A stretch of DNA of 64,000 bases from positions 1-64,000 of the forward strand of contig CAZNPH010000022.1 in assembly GCA_964574985.1 (NCBI GenBank), read 5' to 3'. The notes under the pieces are model-generated. The model saw only the letters and a program-made list of their open reading frames with translations. It searched no databases and was not told the origin of the DNA. Below are positions 36,394-45,796 of the stretch, one piece after another. Origin of the DNA: CAZNPH01 sp964574985. GTDB lineage: Bacteria; Bacteroidota; Bacteroidia; Bacteroidales; SM23-62. Position 1 is the stretch's first letter. Each line of letters opens with the position of its first letter. The position numbers and the translations under genes are program-made.

Positions 36394-37128
36394 TCAATAG
36401 ATATCCGGCCGGTATTTCTTCAATTCCCGGTCCAGCTGCCCGGCATTTCCTGTCATTTTGCCGAGTGTTGTCCAGAAAGCCTTGCTGTGGTTTTTGTGAC
36501 GCGTATGGACCAGTTCATGCAGAATAACGTATTCGATCAGATGTTCCGGCAGACGCATCAAATAGAGACTCAAACTGATGTTATTGTCTGCGGAACAGCT
36601 TCCCCAACGGGTGCAGCTTTTTCTTATGGAAATTTTGTTATATGTATATCCGTGAAGTTCCGCCAGAGCGGACACTCTTGAGGGGATGTATTTCTTTGCT
36701 TCCAACCGCCAGGTCTCTTCCAGCCCCTTACGTATCCCCTCCTGAATATAAGGGTCACTGACCGGCATGTGAAAGGGATAATATATCCGTACTACACCGT
36801 TCCTGACCCGGACCCGGATGTTGATTCTATTTTCCGGCACAAGATCCAGTTGATGAAAACGTGTTTTGAAGATGGTATCCCGTTCGAAGATGGTACGCTG
36901 ATTTTCATAGAACTGAATTTTAATTTTATTTTTTTGTATCCATTTTTTCTTCTGTCCGATCCATCGTTCCGCCCGGCCATAGCTCATTCTTCCGGGAACG
37001 GTCACCAAAATGCCGCCAAAGGGCTTCAGTGTGATTCTCAGATTGCGGGCACGGCTGTTCTTCTTCAGGCAGACCCGGCCTACATCCCCGATATCAACAA
37101 ATCGTTCATGAACCATGAAATTTATCAA
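36394..37128 (-). CDS. YgjP-like M48-type zinc metallopeptidase (DUF45)
   Basis: The 244-residue protein has the YgjP architecture. A beta-rich N-terminal half carries NLRITLKPFGGILVTVPGRMSYGRAERWI, and a C-terminal metalloprotease core includes RKSCTRWGSCSADNNISLSLYLMRLP and the zinc motif HELVHTRHKNHSKAFW (about 205-220: HExxH plus a third His). Substrate and role are unknown; some relatives sit in restriction or DNA-repair loci. It is divergent from tolC, with 74 bp between start codons. An alternative ATG lies four codons inside. Confidence 0.88.
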   Translation of the reverse strand: MINFMVHERFVDIGDVGRVCLKKNSRARNLRITLKPFGGILVTVPGRMSYGRAERWIGQKKKWIQKNKIKIQFYENQRTIFERDTIFKTRFHQLDLVPENRINIRVRVRNGVVRIYYPFHMPVSDPYIQEGIRKGLEETWRLEAKKYIPSRVSALAELHGYTYNKISIRKSCTRWGSCSADNNISLSLYLMRLPEHLIEYVILHELVHTRHKNHSKAFWTTLGKMTGNAGQLDRELKKYRPDIY

Positions 37129-37202
37129 ATATTTAACTGTTTGTAGATCAAAACCAATACTTTAATCATTACCTTTATCCGCATTTTTTAAATATTGTAA
37201 AG

Positions 37203-38585
37203 ATGAAACAAATCCAAAACATGACCATCTTTTTGTTCCTGGTTTTTTCAACAGTTTCATTCCATGCTTCCGCCCAGGATAAATGGTCACTGGAAAAATG
37301 CATCGACCATGCGCATGAGAACAACATCCAGGTCAAACAGCAATCCCTGAACATCGAATACGGCGAAAACAATCTTAAGCAATCGAAATTCAACCTCCTG
37401 CCCAATCTTAACGCCTCGGCCAACAACAGTTATTCTTTCGGGCGTGCGCTGGATGAAACAACATATGAATTTACCGAAGACGAGCGGGTTATTTCAGCCA
37501 ATGCTTCCATCAATTCATCCATTACACTTTTTAACGGATTACAAAATTACAATTCCATCAAAAGAAATGAATTTGAACTGAAAGCCGCCATTCAGAATGT
37601 CGAGAAACTGAAAAATGATATATCCCTGAACATTGCTTCTGCATACCTCCAGATACTGTTCAACATGGAACTTCTGGATGTGGCCAAAAAACAACTCGAA
37701 ATCACCCAATTACAGGTGGAACGTACTTCGAAACTGGTGGATGCAGGAAGTCTTGCCCGGGGGGCTTTGCTTGAGATCGAAGCACAAGCTGCTGCTGAAG
37801 ATTTGCAGGTGGTGACCGCACAAAATCAGCTTGACTTGTCTTACCTCACCCTGACCCAGATCCTCGACCTTGATTCGGTTGGCGGCTTTGAAATAAAAAT
37901 TCCTGAACTTGAATCCGTTACGGCTGTTCCCATTTCTGTCACCGTTTTATCGGTTTATCAGGATGCCCAGAAAATACTTCCCCAGATCAAAAGTGCCCGA
38001 TATCAGCTATCCAGTGCCGAGAAATCGCTCGACCTGGCCATGGCAGGAAGAAGCCCCCGGCTTACCCTTTCGGCATATTACGGATCCGGCTATTCCGATA
38101 TCCGGCAGAAACTGATCGGCATAGATCCCGAAACCTACCAGCCGATATATGAGGATTATCCCTTCTGGGAACAGATGAACGACAATGCCAGCACCACCGT
38201 TTCCCTGGGTCTGAGCATTCCCATATTCAATCGCTGGCAGGTCAACACCAATATCAGCAATGCCAGGCTGAACTTCATGAACCAGCGTTTTGAACTTGAA
38301 AACAAAAAGAACATACTGTACAAAAACATCCAGCAGGCATATTCCGATGCCACAGCAGCGCAGAAAAAATATTTCTCAGCCCAGGAGGCCCTGGAGTCCA
38401 TGCAGGAATCCTTTAAGTACACCGAACAGAAATTTGAAGTCGGACTGGTCAATGCGGTGGATTACAATACCGCGAAGAACCAGCTGGCCAGAACTGAATC
38501 CGATCTCCTGCAAGCGAAATATGACTATATTTTCAGAATGAAGATTCTGGATTTCTACCGGGGGATCCCGATACGACTCGAATAA
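37203..38585 (+). CDS. TolC family outer membrane channel
   Basis: This is the outer membrane/periplasmic tunnel of a tripartite efflux or type I export system. The 460-residue length is typical. A signal peptide (residues 1-22, cut before QDKWS) is followed by WSLEKCIDHAHENNIQVKQQSLNIE, the usual TolC opening, and two coiled-coil OEP repeats with the signals NLLPNLNASANNSYSFGR and GLSIPIFNRWQV. It is followed after 28 bp by its periplasmic adaptor. The inner-membrane pump is not present nearby. Confidence 0.93.
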   Translation: MKQIQNMTIFLFLVFSTVSFHASAQDKWSLEKCIDHAHENNIQVKQQSLNIEYGENNLKQSKFNLLPNLNASANNSYSFGRALDETTYEFTEDERVISANASINSSITLFNGLQNYNSIKRNEFELKAAIQNVEKLKNDISLNIASAYLQILFNMELLDVAKKQLEITQLQVERTSKLVDAGSLARGALLEIEAQAAAEDLQVVTAQNQLDLSYLTLTQILDLDSVGGFEIKIPELESVTAVPISVTVLSVYQDAQKILPQIKSARYQLSSAEKSLDLAMAGRSPRLTLSAYYGSGYSDIRQKLIGIDPETYQPIYEDYPFWEQMNDNASTTVSLGLSIPIFNRWQVNTNISNARLNFMNQRFELENKKNILYKNIQQAYSDATAAQKKYFSAQEALESMQESFKYTEQKFEVGLVNAVDYNTAKNQLARTESDLLQAKYDYIFRMKILDFYRGIPIRLE

Positions 38586-38613
38586 AAACCCATGTCCCAA
38601 AATCCGAAAAAAA

Positions 38614-39900
38614 ATGAAATTCAGCAGGATACTCAGGTATATCATACTCCTCACCGTTGTTTTGATCGTTCTGGCCGTCATAGGGAAAAAATCAGGATGG
38701 TTCGGCGACAACATAACCTACAAAGTGGCCACAGAAAAACCGGAAAAAAGAACCATTGTGGAAACCATTACCGCCAACGGTAAGATCCAGCCCGAAACAG
38801 AAGTGAAGATCACCCCGGACGTCTCGGGAGAGATCGTTGAACTGTATGTTAAGGAAGGGGACCAGGTAGAACAGGACCAGTTGTTGCTGAAGATCAAACC
38901 CGATACCTACATTTCCATAAGGGACCGTGCAATTGCTTCACTGAATTCATCCGGGGCCAGACTTGCACAGGTGGAAGCCCGGTTCATACAGAGCGAATTG
39001 TCTTTCAAAAGGAACAAGAAACTCTGGGAAGAAAGAGCCATCTCCGAAGCAGAATATGAAAATGCCCAGGCCTCCTATAAAATGGACAGGGCAGATCTTG
39101 ATGCTGCCCGCTATTCGGTAAAAAGTGCAGAAGCCACCCTGAAAGAAGCCGAAGAAAACCTGATCAAAACCTCCATATATGCACCTATGGAAGGCACTGT
39201 TTCCATGCTGGAAGTGGAAAAAGGAGAAAGGGTTGTGGGAACCGAACTGATGTCGGGTACCGAAATCATGCGCATTGCAGATCTAAGCCGTATGGAAGTC
39301 AAGGTAGAAGTCAATGAGAATGATATCGTCCGTGTATGTCATATGGATACGGCGATCATTGAAGTTGATGCCTACCTTGGTGACAAATTCAGGGGAGTGG
39401 TTACTGAAATAGCCAATTCGGCCAACACAACCGGACTGGCAACCGATCAGGTAACAAACTTCGATGTCAAGATATTCCTTTTGCCTTCATCCTATGCACA
39501 TCTTACCGATCAGGGCAAAGTCAATCCTTTCCTTCCCGGCATGTCGTCAACCGCGGACATACAAACCGAAACCCGCCGGCAAGTGCTTTCATTACCAATA
39601 CAGGCCGTCACCACCCGTGCAGATAGTGTTCTGTCAAAGGAAGATTCCGCCAGGGTGGAAATAACCGGATCAGGTACTGCTGATCAGTTTAAAGAAATTG
39701 TTTTTGTTGTCGATGATAATATTGCCAATATCAGGGAAGTAAAAACAGGCATCCAGGATAATACTTATATTGAGATCATGGACGGACTTACCGGTGATGA
39801 AGCGGTGGTCATCGCTCCCTACAATGCCATTGCCAAAAGATTAAAGGATAAAGCGAAAGTTGAAGTAGTGGATCGCGAAGACCTGTTTAAAAAAGACTAA
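38614..39900 (+). CDS. Efflux periplasmic adaptor (HlyD/MacA-like membrane fusion protein)
   Basis: The 428-residue protein has an N-terminal TM anchor (about 8-25), a lipoyl/barrel-sandwich half (TPDVSGEIVELYVKEGDQVEQDQLLLKI, about 62-95), a long coiled-coil hairpin (about 105-185), the second lipoyl half (IYAPMEGTVSMLEVEKGERVVG) and a beta-barrel and membrane-proximal domain. This is the MacA/HlyD type that couples TolC to an ABC or RND pump. The next gene is tsaB, so the transporter must lie elsewhere. Confidence 0.92.
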   Translation: MKFSRILRYIILLTVVLIVLAVIGKKSGWFGDNITYKVATEKPEKRTIVETITANGKIQPETEVKITPDVSGEIVELYVKEGDQVEQDQLLLKIKPDTYISIRDRAIASLNSSGARLAQVEARFIQSELSFKRNKKLWEERAISEAEYENAQASYKMDRADLDAARYSVKSAEATLKEAEENLIKTSIYAPMEGTVSMLEVEKGERVVGTELMSGTEIMRIADLSRMEVKVEVNENDIVRVCHMDTAIIEVDAYLGDKFRGVVTEIANSANTTGLATDQVTNFDVKIFLLPSSYAHLTDQGKVNPFLPGMSSTADIQTETRRQVLSLPIQAVTTRADSVLSKEDSARVEITGSGTADQFKEIVFVVDDNIANIREVKTGIQDNTYIEIMDGLTGDEAVVIAPYNAIAKRLKDKAKVEVVDREDLFKKD

Positions 39901-39914
39901 TAAATAATATATTC

Positions 39915-40619
39915 ATGATATTGTGTCTGGAAACGGCTACCGATGTCTGCTCAGTGGCCCTGTCAGGAGACCATGAACCATTGTTTGTAAAACAAACCGT
40001 CACCGGCAGGTCGCATGCGAGTACGATCAGTGTGATGATCAAAGATGGATTGCAGGAAACCCGGATTTCCATGGACCAGATCGATGCCGTGGCTGTAAGC
40101 AAGGGCCCAGGTTCATATACCGGATTGCGCATTGGGGTTTCCGTTGCCAAAGGAATTGCCTATGCAACCGGAAAACCGCTTATCGCAGTAAGCACCTTGC
40201 AGGCCATGGCACTGGGAGCTTTAAAAAGCAGGCTATTCAGGAAAATCAAGGAGCAGGCCGCGGATTGCTGGTTGTGCCCGGTAATAGACGCCAGAAGAAT
40301 GGAAGTATATGCAGGCTTCTATGATGAACAAAACCGGTTAAAAAAAGACATTGGGGCGGTGGTCGTGGACCGGGAAACATGGTCGGAAATTATCCATGAA
40401 AGACCTATTGTTTTTTTGGGAAGCGGATCGGAAAAATGCAAAAAGGTGATCAAACACAAAAACGGATATTTCATCGATCATTTCAAGCCTTCCGCGGTCC
40501 ATATGATCCCGCTTGCTCTTTCCGCACTGGCCGGTAAAGATTTTGAGGACACGGCGTATTTTGAGCCTTACTACCTGAAAGAGTTCATGGCCACGGTCCC
40601 CAAAAAAAATATCCTTTGA
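39915..40619 (+). CDS. tsaB: tRNA threonylcarbamoyladenosine biosynthesis protein TsaB
   Basis: TsaB is the non-catalytic partner of TsaD in forming t6A37 of ANN-decoding tRNAs. The 234-residue protein opens with ILCLETATDVCSVAL, then has KGPGSYTGLRIGVSVAKGIAYA (about 59-80), the family signature, and the DARRMEVYAGFYD motif. It lacks the metal-binding His pair of TsaD, as expected. It follows the efflux adaptor by 14 bp. Confidence 0.95.
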   Translation: MILCLETATDVCSVALSGDHEPLFVKQTVTGRSHASTISVMIKDGLQETRISMDQIDAVAVSKGPGSYTGLRIGVSVAKGIAYATGKPLIAVSTLQAMALGALKSRLFRKIKEQAADCWLCPVIDARRMEVYAGFYDEQNRLKKDIGAVVVDRETWSEIIHERPIVFLGSGSEKCKKVIKHKNGYFIDHFKPSAVHMIPLALSALAGKDFEDTAYFEPYYLKEFMATVPKKNIL

Positions 40620-40686
40620 ATATATCCGGAGTATCTGGCCAAAAAGGCACAAGTTTTGACTTGTATTGGATAACAAGGCAAACCCG

Positions 40687-41421
40687 ATGAGATACCTGTC
40701 AGCTGCCATAATGATCCTGGCCATGAACAGCTTGCCTTTGAACGGGCAAAATCATTTTCAGCCGGGTGAAAAACTGAGGTACATCATATATTTCGGGCCC
40801 TTAACCGGCGGGGAAGTCCGTACAGCACTTGAAGCGGTGCAATATTCTGACAGACTTGCTTATCATGCCCGTTTGGTGGCCAGGTCCACAGGAATCACCG
40901 ATAAAATCTACAAGGTTAAAGACGTTTATGAATGCATCTTCGATCCGGACACCCTGCTTCCTTTGAAATCCATCAGGGATATCCGTGAAGGCAGATATAC
41001 CAAATTCAATGAAGTATGGTATGATCACCGGAACAATGAAGTAAACAGTTTCCTGTCAGGCAGGAAAGATGTTCCTCCGGGGATTATGGATATGGTCACC
41101 ACTTTCTTCTATATCAGAAATGTACGGTACGACACACTGCAGGAAGGAGAGATCATTAAGATCAATACTTTTTTCGATGATGAACTTTTTCCTTTCGACA
41201 TGAAATACTCGGGCAGGGAATCCATTAGAACAAGGATGGGGACTTTCGACTGCATCAAGCTGATACCATTGGTTGAGCCGGGAAGGATTTTCAAGTCGGA
41301 GGACGACATGACCATTTGGTTGTCAAATGACAGAAACCGGGTTCCCATCCGGGTGAGATTTGATCTCATCGTCGGCTCCCTGAAATGCGACCTGATCGAA
41401 TTTTCGGGATTGAAACATTAA
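40687..41421 (+). CDS. DUF3108 domain exported protein
   Basis: The 244-residue protein starts at ATG 40687 (a TTG seven codons upstream was set aside) with a signal peptide (residues 1-19, LSAAIMILAMNSLPLNGQ). The remainder is beta-rich and matches DUF3108: FQPGEKLRYIIYFGPLTGGEVRTAL, YHARLVARSTGITDKIYKV, DVYECIFDPDTLLPL and WLSNDRNRVPIRVRFDLIVGSLKCDL at the end. Members are periplasmic or lipid-facing proteins of unknown role. It precedes efp. Confidence 0.85.
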   Translation: MRYLSAAIMILAMNSLPLNGQNHFQPGEKLRYIIYFGPLTGGEVRTALEAVQYSDRLAYHARLVARSTGITDKIYKVKDVYECIFDPDTLLPLKSIRDIREGRYTKFNEVWYDHRNNEVNSFLSGRKDVPPGIMDMVTTFFYIRNVRYDTLQEGEIIKINTFFDDELFPFDMKYSGRESIRTRMGTFDCIKLIPLVEPGRIFKSEDDMTIWLSNDRNRVPIRVRFDLIVGSLKCDLIEFSGLKH

Positions 41422-41439
41422 TTATTACCCGGTTTCCGT

Positions 41440-41447
41440 TATTTTTG
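41440..41447 (+). promoter_or_regulatory. -7 element of efp
   Basis: TATTTTTG matches TAnnTTTG exactly, 22 bp before the efp ATG. The nearest upstream TTG is 27 nt away, longer than usual. Confidence 0.4.
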
Positions 41448-41469
41448 GGAAATCAAAAAAAACAAACAT

Positions 41470-42039
41470 ATGGCAACTACTGCAGATTTCAAAAACGGCC
41501 TGTGCATTGAATACAACGACGATCTTTATGCCATTGTCAATTTTCAACATGTCAAGCCCGGGAAAGGCCCGGCTTTTGTCAGAACCAAACTGAAAAGCAT
41601 GACCACAGGAAAAGTGATCGACAACACTTTTTCCTCGGGCACAAAAGTGGAAGTCGCAAGAATCGAAAGGAGGCCTTACCAGTTCCTCTATAAAGATGAT
41701 ATGGGATATCATTTCATGAACATGGATAGTTTTGAACAGATCAATATCCAGAAAGAGCTGATCAATAACCCGGAACTTTTAAAAGACGGGCAGGAAGTGG
41801 AGATCATCTGGCATGCCGACAGTGAAAATCCGCTTTCGGTTGAACTCCCCCCCTTCGTTTTCCTGGAAGTTACCTATACCGAACCGGGAGTTAAAGGAGA
41901 CACTTCTTCGTCAACAGCCATGAAACCTGCCACCATTGAAACCGGAGCTACCCTGAACGTACCTCTTTTTGTCGAAAGAGGCGATAAACTGAAAATCGAT
42001 ACACGTTCATTTTCATACGTTGAAAGGATTAAGGAATGA
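41470..42039 (+). CDS. efp: Translation elongation factor P
   Basis: EF-P relieves ribosome stalling at polyproline stretches. The 189-residue protein has three barrel domains. The tip loop VKPGKGPAFVRTKLK contains the conserved modifiable lysine (about K32). The C-terminal domain carries GATLNVPLFVERGDKLKIDTR and ends ERIKE. No lysine-modifying epmA/epmB gene is seen nearby. Confidence 0.96.
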   Translation: MATTADFKNGLCIEYNDDLYAIVNFQHVKPGKGPAFVRTKLKSMTTGKVIDNTFSSGTKVEVARIERRPYQFLYKDDMGYHFMNMDSFEQINIQKELINNPELLKDGQEVEIIWHADSENPLSVELPPFVFLEVTYTEPGVKGDTSSSTAMKPATIETGATLNVPLFVERGDKLKIDTRSFSYVERIKE

Positions 42040-42094
42040 ATGCGTTTTTTCTTACCTTTATCTTCCCGGTTCATGGTAAAATGCATCATGGCTT

Positions 42095-43327
42095 ATGACA
42101 AAAAAGTCCTCATTCAAAAGACTTCAGTTGTTCTCTTTCAAGCTCAATGCATTGCTTGAAATTACACAGGCAATCAATGAAAATCTTACCATTGAACAAC
42201 TCCTGAAGCGTTATGAAAAGATCCTGAAAGAAGATCTGAATATTGGTGTTGTTTTGATTTTTATGCTGAATGGCGAAACATGGGAATGCCTTTTGAGTTC
42301 AGGTTATAAGAAAGGGGACAACAACAAGATATCCGTGGAGCGTGATCTTCTTCCTTACCGGGAGATTACTTTCCTGGCTTCTACAGATAATGAATTGCTG
42401 AAATCCTTCGACATCATCATTCCCGTCATTTCCCAGGATAAGCCCATCGCCTTTGTATTGATCGGGGATATTGACGAAGAAGCCGAAGGGATGAGTCCGA
42501 CCATCAAACATCTTCATTTCATTCAAACTCTCTCCAACATCATTTTTGTTGCCATAGAAAACATCAGGCTTTTCAATGAAAGTCTCAGGCAGGAAGCCAT
42601 CAGGAAGGAGCTTGAACTTGCCTCAAAAATGCAGAACATGCTCATTCCCAACAAAGAAAATCTCCCCCAAAATGATCACATAAAAGCATTTGCCTTTTAT
42701 CATCCGCATTATGACATTGGCGGTGATTATTACGACTGCATAGCACTGAACCAATCGGAAGTGGGTTTTTGTATCGCGGATGTATCCGGAAAAGGAATTT
42801 CCGCAGCCATTCTGATGTCCAATTTCCAGGCCAACCTGAGGGCACTGTTCACACCCGATATCCCGCTCGTATTGCTGGTGGAAAAATTGAATGAACGGGT
42901 GATGAGCAGTGCCAACGGAGAAAAATTCATTACCCTTTTCGTTGCCAAATACAATTACGGCAACAAACAGATAGAATATATCAATGCCGGTCACAATCCT
43001 CCGTTATACTACGAAATGGGGAAAAGCCAACTGATGTTTCTGAACAGCGGTTGCGTTGGCATGGGTATGCTGGAAGAAATCCCCGAAATCAAGAAAGAAT
43101 CCATCCCCGTTCATGGTTCTGCCAAGATTCTTTGTTATACCGACGGTCTTGTTGAACTGGTGGATGAAAGCGGGGTCGAATTCGGCACGGAAAACATAGA
43201 AAAGCACATTCAGAACAAACGCAGTATTTCAGAAAATATCGACGACATCATTAAAAAGCAACAGATCATCTCGGGGAGCAAATCAATTTTTGATGACATC
43301 ACCATTCTCGGCATCGATTTCCTGTAG
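42095..43327 (+). CDS. Cytoplasmic GAF-SpoIIE (RsbU-like) phosphatase
   Basis: The 410-residue soluble protein has a GAF-like sensor region (about 15-170, LLEITQAINENLTIEQLLKRYEKIL) and a SpoIIE/PP2C phosphatase (about 195-410). Metal-binding signals are IGGDYYDC, ADVSGKGISAAILMSNFQANLRAL, YINAGHNPP, CYTDGLVEL and FDDITILGIDF. The linker LELASKMQNMLIP is typical of RsbU-type enzymes that act on STAS anti-anti-sigma proteins. The 3' end overlaps the convergent polymerase gene by 29 bp. Confidence 0.9.
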   Translation: MTKKSSFKRLQLFSFKLNALLEITQAINENLTIEQLLKRYEKILKEDLNIGVVLIFMLNGETWECLLSSGYKKGDNNKISVERDLLPYREITFLASTDNELLKSFDIIIPVISQDKPIAFVLIGDIDEEAEGMSPTIKHLHFIQTLSNIIFVAIENIRLFNESLRQEAIRKELELASKMQNMLIPNKENLPQNDHIKAFAFYHPHYDIGGDYYDCIALNQSEVGFCIADVSGKGISAAILMSNFQANLRALFTPDIPLVLLVEKLNERVMSSANGEKFITLFVAKYNYGNKQIEYINAGHNPPLYYEMGKSQLMFLNSGCVGMGMLEEIPEIKKESIPVHGSAKILCYTDGLVELVDESGVEFGTENIEKHIQNKRSISENIDDIIKKQQIISGSKSIFDDITILGIDFL

Positions 43328-44768
43328 TATCAGTGCGCACATGATAAACATCCATGACCACCAGAATGGCCGTAAAGCCCCAGAACAGTGCTGATGCTTT
43401 GTCCGTGTCCAAAAAATTGTTCAGCAATCCGTGAATATAATAAGTGGTAAGTCCGGTCAGCACGGATATTGATATGATCCGGTGTTCCCGCCTGACCGAT
43501 CTGGAGTATACCCTGATTCCGGTTGCCATGGTAAGCAATACGATCAAAATAAAACATATGCTCCCGGGTATCCCCGATTCCGCGAGAGGCCCGATATATT
43601 CGCTGTGGGCATTGCCCAGATCGGCTGCATTTGTACTGATCTCCGTTTTTTCATACGATAGTTGGAATGGTGCATACTGGAACATGTAGGTTCCGGGGCC
43701 CCAACCGAAGGCCGGTCTTTCAAGAAACATTCTGTATGCGCAGCTCCACCGGTTCAATCTTTCAAGATTGGAAGCATCTGTGGCCACATTGGAAATGGAT
43801 TGCACATGTTCTTTGATATCCCCCGAAGAAACCTGACGGTTTTGTTCAAGCCGGATGATGATTTCCGAACGATGAACCCAGGCCAGTGCCAGGATAACCA
43901 TTCCCGGGATGATCAACCATAAAAGCCTGATCCGCAGTTTCACCAGCAACCATATCGCCAATGCGCCGGCAATGCTCACCCATGCAGCTCTCGTATAGGA
44001 CAGGACCATGGCGGCGATGAAAACCAGGATCAAAAAAAAGATCCCGGTATGAGCGGTCCCCGCTTTTTTCCTCTCCAGGAAATAGAAACCCGTCAGCACC
44101 GGGATCAGAAAAGCGAGCGCTGCACCATAGGAAGTATGGTCATTGTAAAAGGGCTGGACAACAAAATGTGCCGCCTGCTGATCGTTGAGTCCGTACCCCG
44201 CATGCCTCACCGTGGAATATATGATGACCAATACAAAGGGGATGATATAGGCCCAGATGTATCTTTTGACATTCCCGAATTTTCTGAACAATTGTGTGGC
44301 CAAAAAATAAAAAGCAACCAGGAACCACATTCTGGAGATCAGAAATTTCAGTGATACAAGAGGCATTGTGCTGGTGACCACCGTGATCAGCATCCAGAAA
44401 AGATGGAGGAAAATGGCCATGCTCACCGGATGCCCGAGGATCCTTTTATCAAATGTTTTTTCATGGATCAGTTTCAGCACAAAAAGGACCATACTCCCGG
44501 CCATAATGGGTTCGGTGGGAAGATACATGTCGAATGGGAGTCCGGGCACAATATCGCTCAATGCAATGGACAAAGGGGTAAAAAAGACGATCACCAGCAC
44601 CAGTTTGTCCAGGGATAGAAAAGCCAGAAAAACCAGGGCCAATGTCACGGGAAGAAAATTCAGATAATAGAATTCCAGATAAATGGCAAGTGCGTTGATC
44701 AGGATGAACAAAAAAGAAATCCCGTATGCCAGCAGGTTTTCCCGGTATGTCGTATTCACAAACTGCAT
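43299..44768 (-). CDS. O-antigen ligase/Wzy-like polysaccharide polymerase
   Basis: The 489-residue protein has about twelve hydrophobic helices and one large extracytoplasmic loop (about 310-400) with FLERPAFGWGPGTYMFQYAPFQ and NAHSEYIGPLAESGIPG. These are the Wzy_C/O-antigen ligase signatures, including the conserved H-S-E segment. It probably joins or polymerises lipid-linked glycans at the outer face of the inner membrane. It starts where the upstream Wzz-like gene stops (1-bp overlap), so the two are coupled. The choice between ligase and polymerase cannot be made from sequence. Confidence 0.85.
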   Translation of the reverse strand: MQFVNTTYRENLLAYGISFLFILINALAIYLEFYYLNFLPVTLALVFLAFLSLDKLVLVIVFFTPLSIALSDIVPGLPFDMYLPTEPIMAGSMVLFVLKLIHEKTFDKRILGHPVSMAIFLHLFWMLITVVTSTMPLVSLKFLISRMWFLVAFYFLATQLFRKFGNVKRYIWAYIIPFVLVIIYSTVRHAGYGLNDQQAAHFVVQPFYNDHTSYGAALAFLIPVLTGFYFLERKKAGTAHTGIFFLILVFIAAMVLSYTRAAWVSIAGALAIWLLVKLRIRLLWLIIPGMVILALAWVHRSEIIIRLEQNRQVSSGDIKEHVQSISNVATDASNLERLNRWSCAYRMFLERPAFGWGPGTYMFQYAPFQLSYEKTEISTNAADLGNAHSEYIGPLAESGIPGSICFILIVLLTMATGIRVYSRSVRREHRIISISVLTGLTTYYIHGLLNNFLDTDKASALFWGFTAILVVMDVYHVRTDTTGNRCREW

Positions 44769-45784
44769 CAGTCTGCGGTTTTGGCACGCAGGTTGTTCAC
44801 CACCAGAAAAATGATCAGTGCCAGCAGAAATGCGGAAAGTGTGGAAACGATCACGATAATGGACCTTTTGGGAGTTGCTTTTTTCTCGGGCGCATAACCG
44901 TGATCAAGAACATAAATGTGCGATAATTTCTGATTGAGTTCGGCACGTGCCTCCATGAGCTTGTTTTCCAGATCGCTCAACCGGCGCTTCTCATATTCAA
45001 GCATATCCCGGTAATACAGATAATCACCGGCATTTTGATACATTATTTCAAGTTTTTCTTTAACCTTCTGTGCCCCTTTTGTATTCCCTTCTGCCACGGC
45101 TTTCGCCCAGGCTTCATTCAGTCTTTCTGCCTGAGATTCAAAATGGACAATGCCTTTATTTCTGAAGTATCCCAGACTGTCTTCCAGTTTCCCGATCCTT
45201 TCCCTGACAGTGGAGTATTCCGTTTTTACCAGCGTGAACGCCTGCCTGGCTCTTTCTTTCTTCATCTTGTTCATGGTGGTGTCAACCAGTGCGACAATGG
45301 TATTGACAATTTCCGCGGCGATCTCCGGATCTTTGTCCAGCACCTCCACCTGAACGGAGTTATAACGGGTCCTGCTGAATTCCATGTTCGATTTGTATTC
45401 ACCATAAAGCTGGGTCAGCGGATAAGGGCCTGTACTGTCAATATCATAATGCCGCATCAGGTCAAACTGACTGATGATCCGGTCCCTGATCCTGTCTGAA
45501 TGCAGTACCTGAAGCATGCGTTCCAGATGTTCTTCTTCGCCGAAACTCAGGATCCCGGTCCTGTCCTGATAAGTCGCCGAAAGCAGTGATTTCGAAACCG
45601 GTGCCTGGGAAGCCGGGAAAATGATCGCCGCGGATTTGAATCTTGGTGTAATGGTAAGGGAAACCACTGCAGATAACACGGCAGCCACAAAAGAAATGAT
45701 CAACAGGGGTTTCCGTTTCTTCCATATCAGGGAGATAAGGTTGGTGGATTCAAACCGGTAGTTTTCCTGTGAGGGTTTAACCAT
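44768..45784 (-). CDS. Wzz-type polysaccharide chain-length/export protein
   Basis: The 338-residue protein has TM helices near each end (about 28-48 and 306-328) with a long periplasmic coiled-coil region between, the Wzz/PCP arrangement. The N-terminal LISLIWKKRKPLLIISFVAA and the PKRSIIVIVSTLSAF before TM2 are family signals. No C-terminal tyrosine kinase domain is present. It sits directly upstream of the O-antigen ligase-like gene and 12 bp downstream of tyrS. Confidence 0.88.
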   Translation of the reverse strand: MVKPSQENYRFESTNLISLIWKKRKPLLIISFVAAVLSAVVSLTITPRFKSAAIIFPASQAPVSKSLLSATYQDRTGILSFGEEEHLERMLQVLHSDRIRDRIISQFDLMRHYDIDSTGPYPLTQLYGEYKSNMEFSRTRYNSVQVEVLDKDPEIAAEIVNTIVALVDTTMNKMKKERARQAFTLVKTEYSTVRERIGKLEDSLGYFRNKGIVHFESQAERLNEAWAKAVAEGNTKGAQKVKEKLEIMYQNAGDYLYYRDMLEYEKRRLSDLENKLMEARAELNQKLSHIYVLDHGYAPEKKATPKRSIIVIVSTLSAFLLALIIFLVVNNLRAKTAD

Positions 45785-45796
45785 GATTCGTGTTTT

